NCBI GenBank assembly: GCA_052103955.1 | Contig: JBQELO010000013.1 | Location: 43,824 to 107,823, forward strand | Source of the DNA: Paenalcaligenes sp052103955 | Lineage (GTDB): Bacteria > Pseudomonadota > Gammaproteobacteria > Burkholderiales > Burkholderiaceae_B | Reading direction: 5' to 3' | Length of the DNA: 64,000 nucleotides | Shown here: positions 34,742 to 43,293 of the stretch, in pieces | How the letters are laid out: each line of letters opens with the position of its first letter | Numbering within the stretch: position 1 is the first letter of the stretch | Program-made: the position numbers and the translations under genes | The notes under the pieces: model-generated | What the model was told of the DNA's origin: nothing | Database searches by the model: none | Seen by the model: the letters and a program-made list of their open reading frames with translations, nothing else

Positions 34742-36138
34742 TGATGCGCCCCCCTTTTCTACTTTCTTTGATTGCCAGTAGCGTTCTTATTGTAGGGTGC
34801 GCCGTAGGGCCAGAGTACGAGCGCCCTATGACACACCAGCTTTCTGAAACCGCCATACCGTACCAAGACTTCTCCACTGTCCTACCCCGTACACATTGGT
34901 GGAGCTGGTTTGCCGACCCACAATTGGATCAGTTGATACAACAGGCCTTAGCGTCTAACCACGACATACTCAAAGCCGAGGCTAGACTCAACAAAGCACG
35001 TGCCTTACTGAATCAACAAGACAGCGAACGCTGGCCTCAAATCACAGGCAGTGCAAGCCAAACCCGACAAAGCCAGCAAGTAAGCATAGACCCAAACCGC
35101 AGGGAAGTAGGCGAACCCCGACAAGTGGGCATGCAAGTGCAATGGGAAATTGATTTGTTTGGCCGTTTACAGCGCTTAAGCGAAGCCGCGTCTGCCAACG
35201 CGGAAGCGTCTAACGCGGACATTGCACAAATGCAGCAGCTCATTGCGGCGTCTGTTGCTGAAGCGTATTTTTCGTACCGTCATCTGCAAAAGCAGCTATC
35301 CCTTAAAGAACAGCATATAAAAAGCTGGTCAGAAACCGTCGCTCAGCTTCAGGCCGAGTACCGTGCCGGTGCTGGCCTGCCTGAAGACAGCGAAGACGCT
35401 CAAGCCAGATTACAACGCCAGTATCAAGAGCACGAAGCCTTAGCCCTAAACCTGGCACAACAGTTGCTCTCACTGAAAACAGTGTTGGGGCTAGCCCCCG
35501 ATGAAGCGCTGGTGCTGCACGCAGAACAAGGCACCACCCCCGAGGTCAAAACCCTACCGCTTGCTCACGTCAACGAGTGGATACAACAACGCCCCGATGT
35601 ACGCCGCGCAGAAGCCCAGTTGCAAGCCTCTACCGCTCACATAGGTGCTGCCACAGCAAACCTGTATCCACGCCTTAGCTTAAGCAGCTTCTTAGGCTTT
35701 TTCTCGCTGGGCACACAAGGGTTAACTGCGGCCACACAAGCCTACTCGGCCCAAGGTGTTGTGCAATGGCCCGCCATCAACCTGTCGTCAGCCAGAGCCC
35801 AGTTACGTGCAGCAGAAGCCGATGGCGACTATGCCTTGGTTGACTATCAACAGCGCATACTCACCGCCCAGCAAGAGGTACAAAGTGCCGTACTCAATAT
35901 CACCGAGCACCAAAAGCAGGTGTACCGATTACTGCAAGCCAGCCAGCACATGCAACGGGCAGCCGACATTGCGCAAACACGGCACAGCGCCGGGTCTGGC
36001 AGTTATTTGTACGTGCTAGAAACCCAACGTACGTTGTTTGAGATAGAGCAACAATTACGGCAAGAAGAATTTACTGCCCAACGTTATGTAGTTCAGCTCT
36101 ACAAAAGCCTAGGCTGGTGGGGGGCCAATGACGGATAA
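34738..36138 (+). CDS. Outer-membrane efflux lipoprotein, OpmD/NodT-like
   Basis: A 466-residue outer-membrane factor with a lipoprotein signal (LLSLIASSVLIVGC, lipobox VGC) and two OEP repeats (LNKARALLNQQDSERWPQI; AEAQLQASTAHIGAATANLYPRL). It starts within the end of the RND gene. It completes the SoxR-controlled tripartite pump; compared with mexGHI-opmD only the small mexG is missing. Confidence 0.94.
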   Translation: MMMRPPFLLSLIASSVLIVGCAVGPEYERPMTHQLSETAIPYQDFSTVLPRTHWWSWFADPQLDQLIQQALASNHDILKAEARLNKARALLNQQDSERWPQITGSASQTRQSQQVSIDPNRREVGEPRQVGMQVQWEIDLFGRLQRLSEAASANAEASNADIAQMQQLIAASVAEAYFSYRHLQKQLSLKEQHIKSWSETVAQLQAEYRAGAGLPEDSEDAQARLQRQYQEHEALALNLAQQLLSLKTVLGLAPDEALVLHAEQGTTPEVKTLPLAHVNEWIQQRPDVRRAEAQLQASTAHIGAATANLYPRLSLSSFLGFFSLGTQGLTAATQAYSAQGVVQWPAINLSSARAQLRAAEADGDYALVDYQQRILTAQQEVQSAVLNITEHQKQVYRLLQASQHMQRAADIAQTRHSAGSGSYLYVLETQRTLFEIEQQLRQEEFTAQRYVVQLYKSLGWWGANDG

Positions 36139-36223
36139 CTGATACAGATAATTTAAACGCAGACACTAGGATTCAGGTTATCGTTAGCACACTTCACGGA
36201 TTTCTCTTTGCGTATACCTTTCC

Positions 36224-37315
36224 ATGAAAATTGAAACAGCCCTTTATTTTCGCAGCTTCCTAGTGCTGCTTGCTGCAGTCAGCCTGATATTTATCTGGCT
36301 ACTGCTCCCCTTTTACGGAGCCGTGTTTTGGGGCGTGGTCTTAGCCATTATTTTCGCCCCGCTACAACGCCGTATTCTGACGGCCATGAACGGCAGAAAA
36401 ACATTAGCGGCACTTGCGTCGCTAGTGTTTATTATTCTGATCGTGATTATTCCCGTCATTTTAATTGCGGGTGCTTTGGTTCAAGAGATGGTCTCTCTCT
36501 ATAAGCTCATGGAGGGTGGCGAGCTGAATCTGGGGAATTACTTAGATCAGATTCTACGCAGCATGCCAGAAAGCGTACGCAACCTCGCAGATCGTTTACT
36601 GGGCGGTGACCTGAATAAAGTACGTGAACAGTTCTCTGACTTTGCTGTAAGCGCCGGCCAATTTCTGACCAAACAAGCATTAAGCATTGGCAGCAATACC
36701 TTCCAATTCTTGGTGAGTCTGGGCATCATGCTCTACCTGCTGTTTTTCCTGCTGCGCGACGGCACGATGCTGGGTAGACACTGCCGTAACCTGATCCCTT
36801 TAAGTGAAGAACAAAAAAGCCACCTGCTGCGTAAGCTCACTATTGTGGTGCGTGCCACCATCAAAGGAAACTTAGCCGTTGCCGCCACCCAAGGCGCCTT
36901 AGGTGGGATGATCTTCTTTATTCTGGGTATTCAGGCATCGCTGTTCTGGGGCGTACTCATGGCTGTGCTGTCGCTGCTGCCTGCAGTCGGTGCATCACTG
37001 ATCTGGGGGCCAGTAGCCATTTACTTCTTTGCAACAGGCCAGGTATTTGAGGGAACGGTACTGACAGCATTCGGCCTCTTTGTCATCGGTTTGGTCGACA
37101 ACGTGCTGCGCCCACTACTCGTGGGTAAAGACACCAAAATTCCTGATTACATCATTCTGATTTCCACACTGGGTGGTTTATCACTATTTGGCTTAAATGG
37201 CTTTGTGATTGGCCCACTGATTGCGGCTCTCTTTATTGCTTGCTGGGACTTATTTCCTGCAGCACTTGAACAGCGCAATCGCAGTTTGGAAGAAGAACGC
37301 AATCAGCGCCACTAG
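36224..37315 (+). CDS. AI-2E/PerM-family transporter
   Basis: A 363-residue membrane protein with about eight helices. FFLLRDGTMLGRHCRNLIPLS and LLPAVGASLIWGPVAIYF plus DNVLRPLLVGKDTKIPDYIILISTLGGLSLFGLNGFVIGPLI are the family's signatures. Members act as AI-2 exporters or Na+/H+ antiporters; the role here is undefined. A strong terminator follows. Confidence 0.92.
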   Translation: MKIETALYFRSFLVLLAAVSLIFIWLLLPFYGAVFWGVVLAIIFAPLQRRILTAMNGRKTLAALASLVFIILIVIIPVILIAGALVQEMVSLYKLMEGGELNLGNYLDQILRSMPESVRNLADRLLGGDLNKVREQFSDFAVSAGQFLTKQALSIGSNTFQFLVSLGIMLYLLFFLLRDGTMLGRHCRNLIPLSEEQKSHLLRKLTIVVRATIKGNLAVAATQGALGGMIFFILGIQASLFWGVLMAVLSLLPAVGASLIWGPVAIYFFATGQVFEGTVLTAFGLFVIGLVDNVLRPLLVGKDTKIPDYIILISTLGGLSLFGLNGFVIGPLIAALFIACWDLFPAALEQRNRSLEEERNQRH

Positions 37316-37346
37316 TCCTAGCGACTTCCATACGCACAAACAACAG

Positions 37347-37376
37347 CGGCAGGCCTTAGGCCTGCCGTTATTGTTT
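37347..37376 (+). terminator. Terminator after the AI-2E permease gene
   Basis: CGGCAGGCC, loop TTA and GGCCTGCCG form a perfect 9-bp GC-rich stem, followed by TTATTGTTT. It separates the permease from the convergent methyltransferase. Confidence 0.75.
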
Positions 37377-37400
37377 ACATACATACAACCATAATCTGCG

Positions 37401-38111
37401 TTAGGCTACTGCTGCAATACGACCATAACGTAAGAAACGTCCTGAAAACCCTTTAGGATTTTCCTCGGTAGGCTCTTCTTTTAACTCGGTATTTTCTAAG
37501 AGCTCAAAACCGTGTTCTTTTAACGCTTTACCAAAACGACCCGCATAACCACGATTTGGATCTACTAACCAAAACTCTGCGGTAGGCTCACTATGCTGAT
37601 CAATGAACCCAGCCAACTCGTCTGGCATATCAGGCTCATACAGTACGTCGCTAGCAATCACCAAATCAAAACGACTTTCCAACACCTCAAGCCCATATAT
37701 TTTGGCTTGCTGATTGTAGTTCTTACCCCAACGACCATATTTATAGCGCATTGGTAAAAGTTTGTTCAAATGCACATTACGACGTAAGAACTCACCACCT
37801 AACGGGTGGGTATCACTTGCTGTAATTTGTAGACCACGCTGGTGTGCCACTAAACTGGCTAACCCTAAGCCACAACCTATTTCCAATATGCGGCATTTTT
37901 TATCTAGCTCACGTGTGGCTACTTTATTAGCCAACTGAATACTAGACGGCCAAAGCTGACCAAACACCGGCCACATCGCTGATGAAACTCCCAAACGAGC
38001 GGCCATACCCTTGTAATCATGGAATTGCTGAGTATCGGCCAATGTACGCAGACGCATATTACCTGCCTCCTGTACATTCACAGTTTGTATACGTGTTTCA
38101 TACGCATGCAT
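37401..38111 (-). CDS. Class I SAM-dependent methyltransferase (Methyltransf_16-like)
   Basis: From the ATG at 38111 (GGGAGAG upstream) the protein has 236 residues. The SAM-binding motif I is ILEIGCGLGLASLVAHQRG, motif II/III has ITASDTHP, and DLVIASDVLYEPDMPDELAGFI is typical of METTL/Methyltransf_16 protein-lysine methyltransferase relatives. Target unknown. The first part of a longer frame (to 38132) is unlikely to be translated. Confidence 0.88.
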   Translation of the reverse strand: MHAYETRIQTVNVQEAGNMRLRTLADTQQFHDYKGMAARLGVSSAMWPVFGQLWPSSIQLANKVATRELDKKCRILEIGCGLGLASLVAHQRGLQITASDTHPLGGEFLRRNVHLNKLLPMRYKYGRWGKNYNQQAKIYGLEVLESRFDLVIASDVLYEPDMPDELAGFIDQHSEPTAEFWLVDPNRGYAGRFGKALKEHGFELLENTELKEEPTEENPKGFSGRFLRYGRIAAVA

Positions 38112-38276
38112 ACTACTCTCCCTAAAACCCATAACACTCTATAGCATGGACTATTACGAAGGATAATGCAAATTTCGCCGATTTTATAGCAAATTAATGA
38201 AAAATAAAAGCAAAATAAAAACTTTTAGAAACAAATAAGTGCTAGACCAAAATTCAAACCTACTGGTGACAACCGC

Positions 38277-38591
38277 TTAGCCCACCATTTTCAATGCCAC
38301 AATAGAAGCAATAATCAACACCAAATAGAAAAACTTGCGCACCCCGCCCTTATCACCCCACAGCACGATGCCTGACACTACCGTACCTATCACCCCTATC
38401 CCTGTATAGGCGGTATAAGCAATAGACACATCAATAGTGCGCATAGATAAATACAAAAAATACAGCGAGCTAGATAGTCCTAAGCCATACACCACAGCCC
38501 CACGTCTATACCGCTTACACGCGATATCTCTAATACCCGCCACTACAAAAATTTCCAGAAGCCCCGCTAGAACCAAAAACAACCAACTCAT
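38277..38591 (-). CDS. SMR-family efflux subunit (second of pair)
   Basis: A 104-residue, four-helix small multidrug resistance protein; the essential membrane glutamate is Glu13 in LLEIFVV. It follows the first SMR gene after a single base, so the two probably form a heterodimer as in YkkCD or MdtIJ. Substrates are likely cationic compounds, guanidinium or polyamines. Confidence 0.9.
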   Translation of the reverse strand: MSWLFLVLAGLLEIFVVAGIRDIACKRYRRGAVVYGLGLSSSLYFLYLSMRTIDVSIAYTAYTGIGVIGTVVSGIVLWGDKGGVRKFFYLVLIIASIVALKMVG

Positions 38592-38592
38592 G

Positions 38593-38904
38593 CTAGACCT
38601 CGTTCTGCTTAAGCTTGACCACCGAGAACAAGATCACGGCAATAGCCAGCACCGCAGCCCACTTCAACTCTTTGCCAAAGTACAGCACATCCAGCATATA
38701 GGTGCCCACTGTGCCAAAGGTCACAAACACCACATACGCAAAGGCCGCCCCCATTCGCTGAGCCGCCAACACCATAAAGATAAAACTACCCACAATGCAG
38801 ACTACCGTTGCCCCCCACTCCAACGGGTTCACCGCATATTTAAGACCTGCTGCCCACAGTACCTCCAGCGCACTGGAGATCACTAGAAAAACCCAACTCA
38901 ACAT
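38593..38904 (-). CDS. SMR-family efflux subunit (first of pair)
   Basis: A 103-residue SMR protein with four helices; conserved Glu14 in SALEVLWAAGLKYA and the GxxG-type FGTVGTYMLDVLYFG motif in helix 4. It lies 27 bp after the tetR gene and is transcribed with it. With the next gene it makes a paired SMR exporter. Confidence 0.92.
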   Translation of the reverse strand: MLSWVFLVISSALEVLWAAGLKYAVNPLEWGATVVCIVGSFIFMVLAAQRMGAAFAYVVFVTFGTVGTYMLDVLYFGKELKWAAVLAIAVILFSVVKLKQNEV

Positions 38905-38931
38905 GAAATAACACCAACTTGTGTAGGATGA

Positions 38932-39486
38932 TTACGTTGCCTGCCTGCCCATCAAGCCCGCAATATCGTTAAATGTGTCTTGCCACGCTTGGTCGCTCAG
39001 CTCTGCCAAGCCAAAATAGCGCAACACAAATGCCCCTTCGGTAGCAAAATACGCGATACGCGCATTTCTACCCTCTGGGGTGGTGGTATCTAAGTCGGCC
39101 AACCGTTCGTGGTGCCAACGCTTGATCCACTCTCGTAACTCTTTAGCTTCTAACAACACACTGAGATGGCTGGCAGCGCGCGCAATCAATGCCTGCTCAT
39201 CAGCGGTAATATGTATATGGTGGCTAATCTTAGCGATGCTAGATAGATCTTCTAGCGATACGCCTGCTGCTTTTTCTAAACACACATCGTAGCGATGGCC
39301 CCATCGCTCTAGCATGGCATTCACTAAGCCTTGCTTAGTACCAAAACACGACTGCACACCACCTTTGCTAATGCCTATAGCCTTGGCTACGGCATCAATG
39401 GTGAGCGCTGCTGCCCCGCTTTGATCCACAATAGCCTCTGCGGCATCTAACACCTTATCTCTGTCTATGCTGCGAGGTTTGCTCAT
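38932..39486 (-). CDS. TetR-family repressor of the SMR pair
   Basis: A 184-residue TetR protein with HTH at about 25-50 (AALTIDAVAKAIGISKGGVQSCFGTKQGLVNAML). It leads the operon tetR-SMR-SMR. The palindrome centred at 39508 lies just before its start, which indicates autoregulation. Confidence 0.92.
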   Translation of the reverse strand: MSKPRSIDRDKVLDAAEAIVDQSGAAALTIDAVAKAIGISKGGVQSCFGTKQGLVNAMLERWGHRYDVCLEKAAGVSLEDLSSIAKISHHIHITADEQALIARAASHLSVLLEAKELREWIKRWHHERLADLDTTTPEGRNARIAYFATEGAFVLRYFGLAELSDQAWQDTFNDIAGLMGRQAT

Positions 39487-39499
39487 TTCACCACCATTG

Positions 39500-39517
39500 A
39501 ATACATACGTATGTATT
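39500..39517. promoter_or_regulatory. TetR operator before the SMR operon
   Basis: AATACATACGTATGTATT is a perfect 18-bp palindrome 14 bp before the tetR ATG. Similar ATACATACGTATGTA-type dyads are bound by TetR regulators of quaternary-ammonium exporters; the specific protein-site pair here is inferred. Confidence 0.75.
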
Positions 39518-39561
39518 GTATTTGATGAGCGAAAAAACCAGCAATCTATTTCGTCTTAGCC

Positions 39562-40425
39562 CTAGATACCAAACTCAGCTACTCCGTGGCTCAGTACGGT
39601 GATATTTCGTTCTATAGCACGCGCTTGAAAGGCAACACTGCCTTGCCCATTGAGCCAAAAATCAAACATCAACTTATCGCCTGGATATACCGCTGCAGCA
39701 AACCGTACGCTTAGCAACGTCAGCCTACTCGCGTCGTAGGCGCAAAAGTGCTTAAGAATAGTATTTGCCGCCATGCCATATAGACACAACCCCTGCAACG
39801 TTGGCTTATGAAAGCCCGCCGCTCTGGCCACATCAGGATCTGCATGCAAAGGGTTAGCATCGCCATTCAATCTATAAAGCAGCGCCGCACGAGAACTGAC
39901 CGTTACAGGCCAACACTGATCTGGGGCGCGATTAGGCACTGCCGGTAACTCAGCCAAGGGGACATCAACACCACCGTAGCCGCCATTACCCTTGCACAAC
40001 TTCACCTGATACACCGTGGCCAATTTTTCATCGGTAAATGCATCGTATAGCTTGCGCTCTACCGCTACCAATAACCCCACATCTTTACCTTTATCTATTA
40101 CCGCCGCGATGTGTGTGCGTCCAACCACGCTGCCTGCTGCAGGCAAAGCACGATGCATAATTAATCGCTGCTCTACCGGCACCACGTGCCGCCAGTCTAT
40201 ACCCGTCATGGGATTACGCATCCAACAGGTGGGGGCCGCCAAGACTACGGCCAAACTGGGTAATGCCTGTAGCGCCCCCTTTCCCTCGTAGACAAAGGCT
40301 CGCTGGCGATCCTCTAGCGGCAGGGCGCCCAACCCCACACTAAGCGCGTAAAACATACTGTCACGCTCTGTGTAATCCTGCCGTATGTCCTGAAAGGTCC
40401 ACTGTTTAATGCGCTTATACGCCAT
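39562..40425 (-). CDS. MaoC-like enoyl-CoA hydratase 2
   Basis: From the ATG at 40425 (MAYKRIK) the protein has 287 residues: two hot-dog domains as in hydratase 2 enzymes. The C-terminal domain holds the catalytic Asp/His motif in LNGDANPLHADPDVARAAGF, and KPTLQGLCLYGMAA follows. It hydrates 2-enoyl-CoA to the (R)-3-hydroxyacyl-CoA. It stands alone; no beta-oxidation partners are adjacent. The palindrome at 40529-40543 lies about 105 bp upstream. Confidence 0.88.
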   Translation of the reverse strand: MAYKRIKQWTFQDIRQDYTERDSMFYALSVGLGALPLEDRQRAFVYEGKGALQALPSLAVVLAAPTCWMRNPMTGIDWRHVVPVEQRLIMHRALPAAGSVVGRTHIAAVIDKGKDVGLLVAVERKLYDAFTDEKLATVYQVKLCKGNGGYGGVDVPLAELPAVPNRAPDQCWPVTVSSRAALLYRLNGDANPLHADPDVARAAGFHKPTLQGLCLYGMAANTILKHFCAYDASRLTLLSVRFAAAVYPGDKLMFDFWLNGQGSVAFQARAIERNITVLSHGVAEFGI

Positions 40426-40835
40426 CTCATTCCCCGCCCTACTCTTCACACAACCCTGACTGCCATCCCTAGAAAACCCATCATACGAGATACAATTGCC
40501 ATACCTGTTCGCCTTTATTAAACGCCCCTTAGTTAGTAACTAAACATTTCCGCAGAGCAAAAGCATTTTGATCAAAATTTTGCTCTTTCCTTTATTTACT
40601 TAGCTTGCACTGTTTTCACTCGCGCAAGGGCTCTCGCTCCCCCACCCTTAGAAAATAACATATTGTTACTTTTAAGCGAATATATCTCCCCATCGATGCC
40701 AGTCCCTTCCCTTGATCCAACTCAAGAAAACGGCTCTTCCACTAACGCAAACATCTCGCACCCCCACTAAGCGATCGTGATCGTTTATGCTACATAAGCA
40801 TGAACACAATGCCACCTTCTACGTAGGGATCACAC
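40426..40835. other. Intergenic region between maoC-like and flavin-reductase genes
   Basis: About 410 bp without a supported gene, divergent promoters expected. It holds the palindrome at 40529-40543 and an ATGCT-acata-AGCAT dyad close to the reductase start (about 40787-40801). Confidence 0.5.
40529..40543. promoter_or_regulatory. Palindromic operator-like site
   Basis: TTAGTTA-G-TAACTAA is a perfect 15-bp palindrome, of the type bound by MarR or TetR repressors. It lies in the divergent region before the MaoC gene. No regulator gene is adjacent, so the cognate protein is unknown. Confidence 0.45.
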
Positions 40836-41402
40836 ATGAAGCCATCACCCCGGATTCTCGTTATTATGGGCAGCGTACGTCTGCAACGGATTAGTCCTTT
40901 GCTGGCCGACTGGGTAGCCAATGTGGGAAGACTTTGTTTACCAGAAGCTATCTTTGAATTGGTGGACTTACGCAACTGGCCTCTGCCCATGATGGATGAG
41001 CCAGCGATCCCTGCACACGCGACGGGTTACAGCACACCCCATGCACAAGCATGGAGTCATAAAATTGCCAATGCTGATGCCTTTATATTTGTGACACCCC
41101 AATATAACTGGGGGTATCCTGCGGCGTTAAAAAATGCGCTAGATCACCTTCACCACGAATGGCAGCATAAGCCTGCGTTAATTGTGAGCTATGGCGCACA
41201 TGGCGGTGACAAGTGTGCAGTCCAATTACGGCAAGTGCTCACGTCACTAAGCCTTCACGTCACTGAACAGCACATCGAATTAACACTAAGCTCTGAGCAA
41301 ATTTTGCGTAACGATGGGCATATCGCTTTACCTGAGGCGGTACAAAGCCAAGACGCCACATTACAAACAGGGCTTATGGAATTACGGCAACTGCTGCGCT
41401 AA
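40836..41402 (+). CDS. NADPH-dependent FMN reductase / quinone reductase
   Basis: A 188-residue flavodoxin-fold protein. ILVIMGSVRLQRISPLLADW binds the FMN phosphate, and FVTPQYNWGYPAALKNALDHL is the characteristic family motif. Such enzymes reduce FMN, quinones, chromate or azo dyes with NAD(P)H. A single gene with its own upstream region. Confidence 0.9.
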   Translation: MKPSPRILVIMGSVRLQRISPLLADWVANVGRLCLPEAIFELVDLRNWPLPMMDEPAIPAHATGYSTPHAQAWSHKIANADAFIFVTPQYNWGYPAALKNALDHLHHEWQHKPALIVSYGAHGGDKCAVQLRQVLTSLSLHVTEQHIELTLSSEQILRNDGHIALPEAVQSQDATLQTGLMELRQLLR

Positions 41403-41795
41403 CTCTTTTCTGATGCCACATCAATAGCTGTGTCAGAGTGATGGCAATGCTTCGTCATTTTCCATAAAAATCATAGCTTTATAACATTCACAAACAGCCA
41501 AAAAACAGTCATCAATAGAATAATTGGCTATATAAAATCCCCTATCTTCATAGAAAAAACTTTTATAAACATACGTATTTCTTGCTATTTATCACCAAGA
41601 AATAGAAATATTTAGCAATAAAATACAATCATGGTTACGTATGTGTTTTTAGAATTCCCTCTAGAATCTCCACATCGTTAGGAATTTTGCAGCACAGAAA
41701 ACCAAAACAATAATTTTCTAGCCATCAAAACGCACAAAAGAAGTTGTTTCAAGCCTAACTCGGCCCAACCCTTTTCTTTCCATGAGGTTATAGAA
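41403..41795. other. AT-rich upstream region of the glutamate decarboxylase operon
   Basis: No gene is supported in these 393 bp. The stretch around 41470-41650 is notably AT-rich, as expected for an acid- or stress-regulated promoter; ATGAGGTTATAG lies before the decarboxylase ATG. I saw no clear specific operator. Confidence 0.5.
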
Positions 41796-43199
41796 ATGGC
41801 TCTGCATTCCAAAGATGACATTCGCGATCGCATGTTTGATGACGTGTACGCGTCCACCGACTTATCGGTAGTCATGCCTAAGTACAAAATACCTGAAAAC
41901 GAACATGATCCCCGTCACGCCTATCAAGTCGTGCACGATGAACTCATGATGGATGGTAACTCGCGCCAAAACTTGGCCACCTTTTGCCAAACCTGGGTAG
42001 ACGATGAAGCTCGCCGTCTTATGGATGAGTCCATAGACAAAAACATGATTGATAAAGACGAGTACCCACAAACAGCCGAAATCGAGTCACGCTGCGTGCA
42101 CATGATTGCTGATTTATGGAACTCGCCTGACGCAGCCAACACCATGGGTTGTTCTACCACTGGGTCATCGGAAGCCGCTATGCTAGGCGGTTTGGCATTG
42201 AAGTGGAGCTGGCGCAAAAAAATGCAGGCCGCTGGCAAACCTACCGACAAACCCAACCTAATTTGTGGCCCAGTACAGATTTGCTGGCATAAATTTGCTC
42301 GCTACTTTGATGTAGAACTGCGCGAAATCCCACTAGAAGGCGACCGTCTCATCATGTCGCCCGAAGAAGTACTAAAACGCGTAGACGAAAACACCATAGG
42401 CGTAGTGCCTACAATGGGCGTTACCTTTACCTGCGATTACGAGCCCGTCAAAGCCGTTAGCGACGCCTTAGACAAACTGCAAAAAGACACAGGTTTGGAT
42501 ATTCCCATACACGTGGATGGCGCTAGCGGTGGTTTCCTTGCCCCCTTTTGCGCCCCTGAAATTGAATGGGATTTCCGCCTACCACGAGTGAAATCCATTA
42601 ACTCCTCTGGACACAAATTTGGTTTAGCACCATTAGGGGTGGGTTGGGTAATCTGGCGTGATGCCGCAAGCCTACCTGAAGAACTGATCTTTAACGTGAA
42701 CTATTTGGGTGGCAACATGCCCACCTTTGCACTGAACTTTTCACGTCCCGGCGGCCAAATCGTCGCGCAATACTACAATTTCCTGCGCTTGGGTAAAGAG
42801 GGCTATAGACGCATTCAAACCGCATGCTACGACACGGCCAAATACCTGTCCCGTGAGATAGAAAAATTCGGTCCCTTTAAAATCATCTTTGACGGTGACA
42901 TGAAAAAAGGCATCCCTGCGCTGTCATGGACTATTAAAGAGGAATACAAAGGCAAAGTGAACTTCAGCCTTTACGACTTTGCTGATCGCCTACGCAGTCG
43001 TGGCTGGCAAGTGCCCGCGTACTCGATGCCTGCTAACCGTGAAGATCTGGTTGTGCAACGCATTTTAGTGCGCCATGGCGTAAGTCGGGATTTGGCCGAT
43101 TTGCTGCTGGCCGATTTCCAACGCACATTAGATTACTTTGCTAAACGGCCTGTCTCTCAGCCGTTAGATGAGCAAGAAGCCGGCGGCTTCCATCACTAA
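41796..43199 (+). CDS. gadB: Glutamate decarboxylase
   Basis: A 467-residue PLP enzyme very similar in pattern to E. coli GadB: NMIDKDEYPQTAEIESRCVHMIADLW, GCSTTGSSEAAMLGGLA, IPIHVDGASGGFLAPF and the PLP lysine in SINSSGHKFGLAPLGVGW (Lys274). It ends in His-His, where the E. coli enzyme uses a C-terminal His to close the active site at neutral pH. It decarboxylates glutamate to GABA, consuming a proton. It leads gadB-gadC-glutaminase. Confidence 0.97.
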   Translation: MALHSKDDIRDRMFDDVYASTDLSVVMPKYKIPENEHDPRHAYQVVHDELMMDGNSRQNLATFCQTWVDDEARRLMDESIDKNMIDKDEYPQTAEIESRCVHMIADLWNSPDAANTMGCSTTGSSEAAMLGGLALKWSWRKKMQAAGKPTDKPNLICGPVQICWHKFARYFDVELREIPLEGDRLIMSPEEVLKRVDENTIGVVPTMGVTFTCDYEPVKAVSDALDKLQKDTGLDIPIHVDGASGGFLAPFCAPEIEWDFRLPRVKSINSSGHKFGLAPLGVGWVIWRDAASLPEELIFNVNYLGGNMPTFALNFSRPGGQIVAQYYNFLRLGKEGYRRIQTACYDTAKYLSREIEKFGPFKIIFDGDMKKGIPALSWTIKEEYKGKVNFSLYDFADRLRSRGWQVPAYSMPANREDLVVQRILVRHGVSRDLADLLLADFQRTLDYFAKRPVSQPLDEQEAGGFHH

Positions 43200-43213
43200 C
43201 ACATAGCTCCCCC

Positions 43214-43243
43214 GAAAGAGGTCATTCATCAATGACCTCTTTC
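43214..43243 (+). terminator. Intercistronic hairpin between gadB and gadC
   Basis: GAAAGAGGTCATT, loop CATC and AATGACCTCTTTC make a perfect 13-bp stem 15 bp after gadB. The following sequence (TGTATCCCC) lacks a good T-tract, so it may stabilise the gadB message or act as a partial terminator that lowers antiporter expression. Confidence 0.6.
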
Positions 43244-43293
43244 TGTATCCCCTGCCTGTTCCTGTTTTCCCTACCTTACCTAAGAGGGTAACG

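Noticed and set aside
40790..40990. 66-codon minus-strand frame before the flavin reductase
   Set aside because: Mostly antisense to the reductase start, without a ribosome site or a family.
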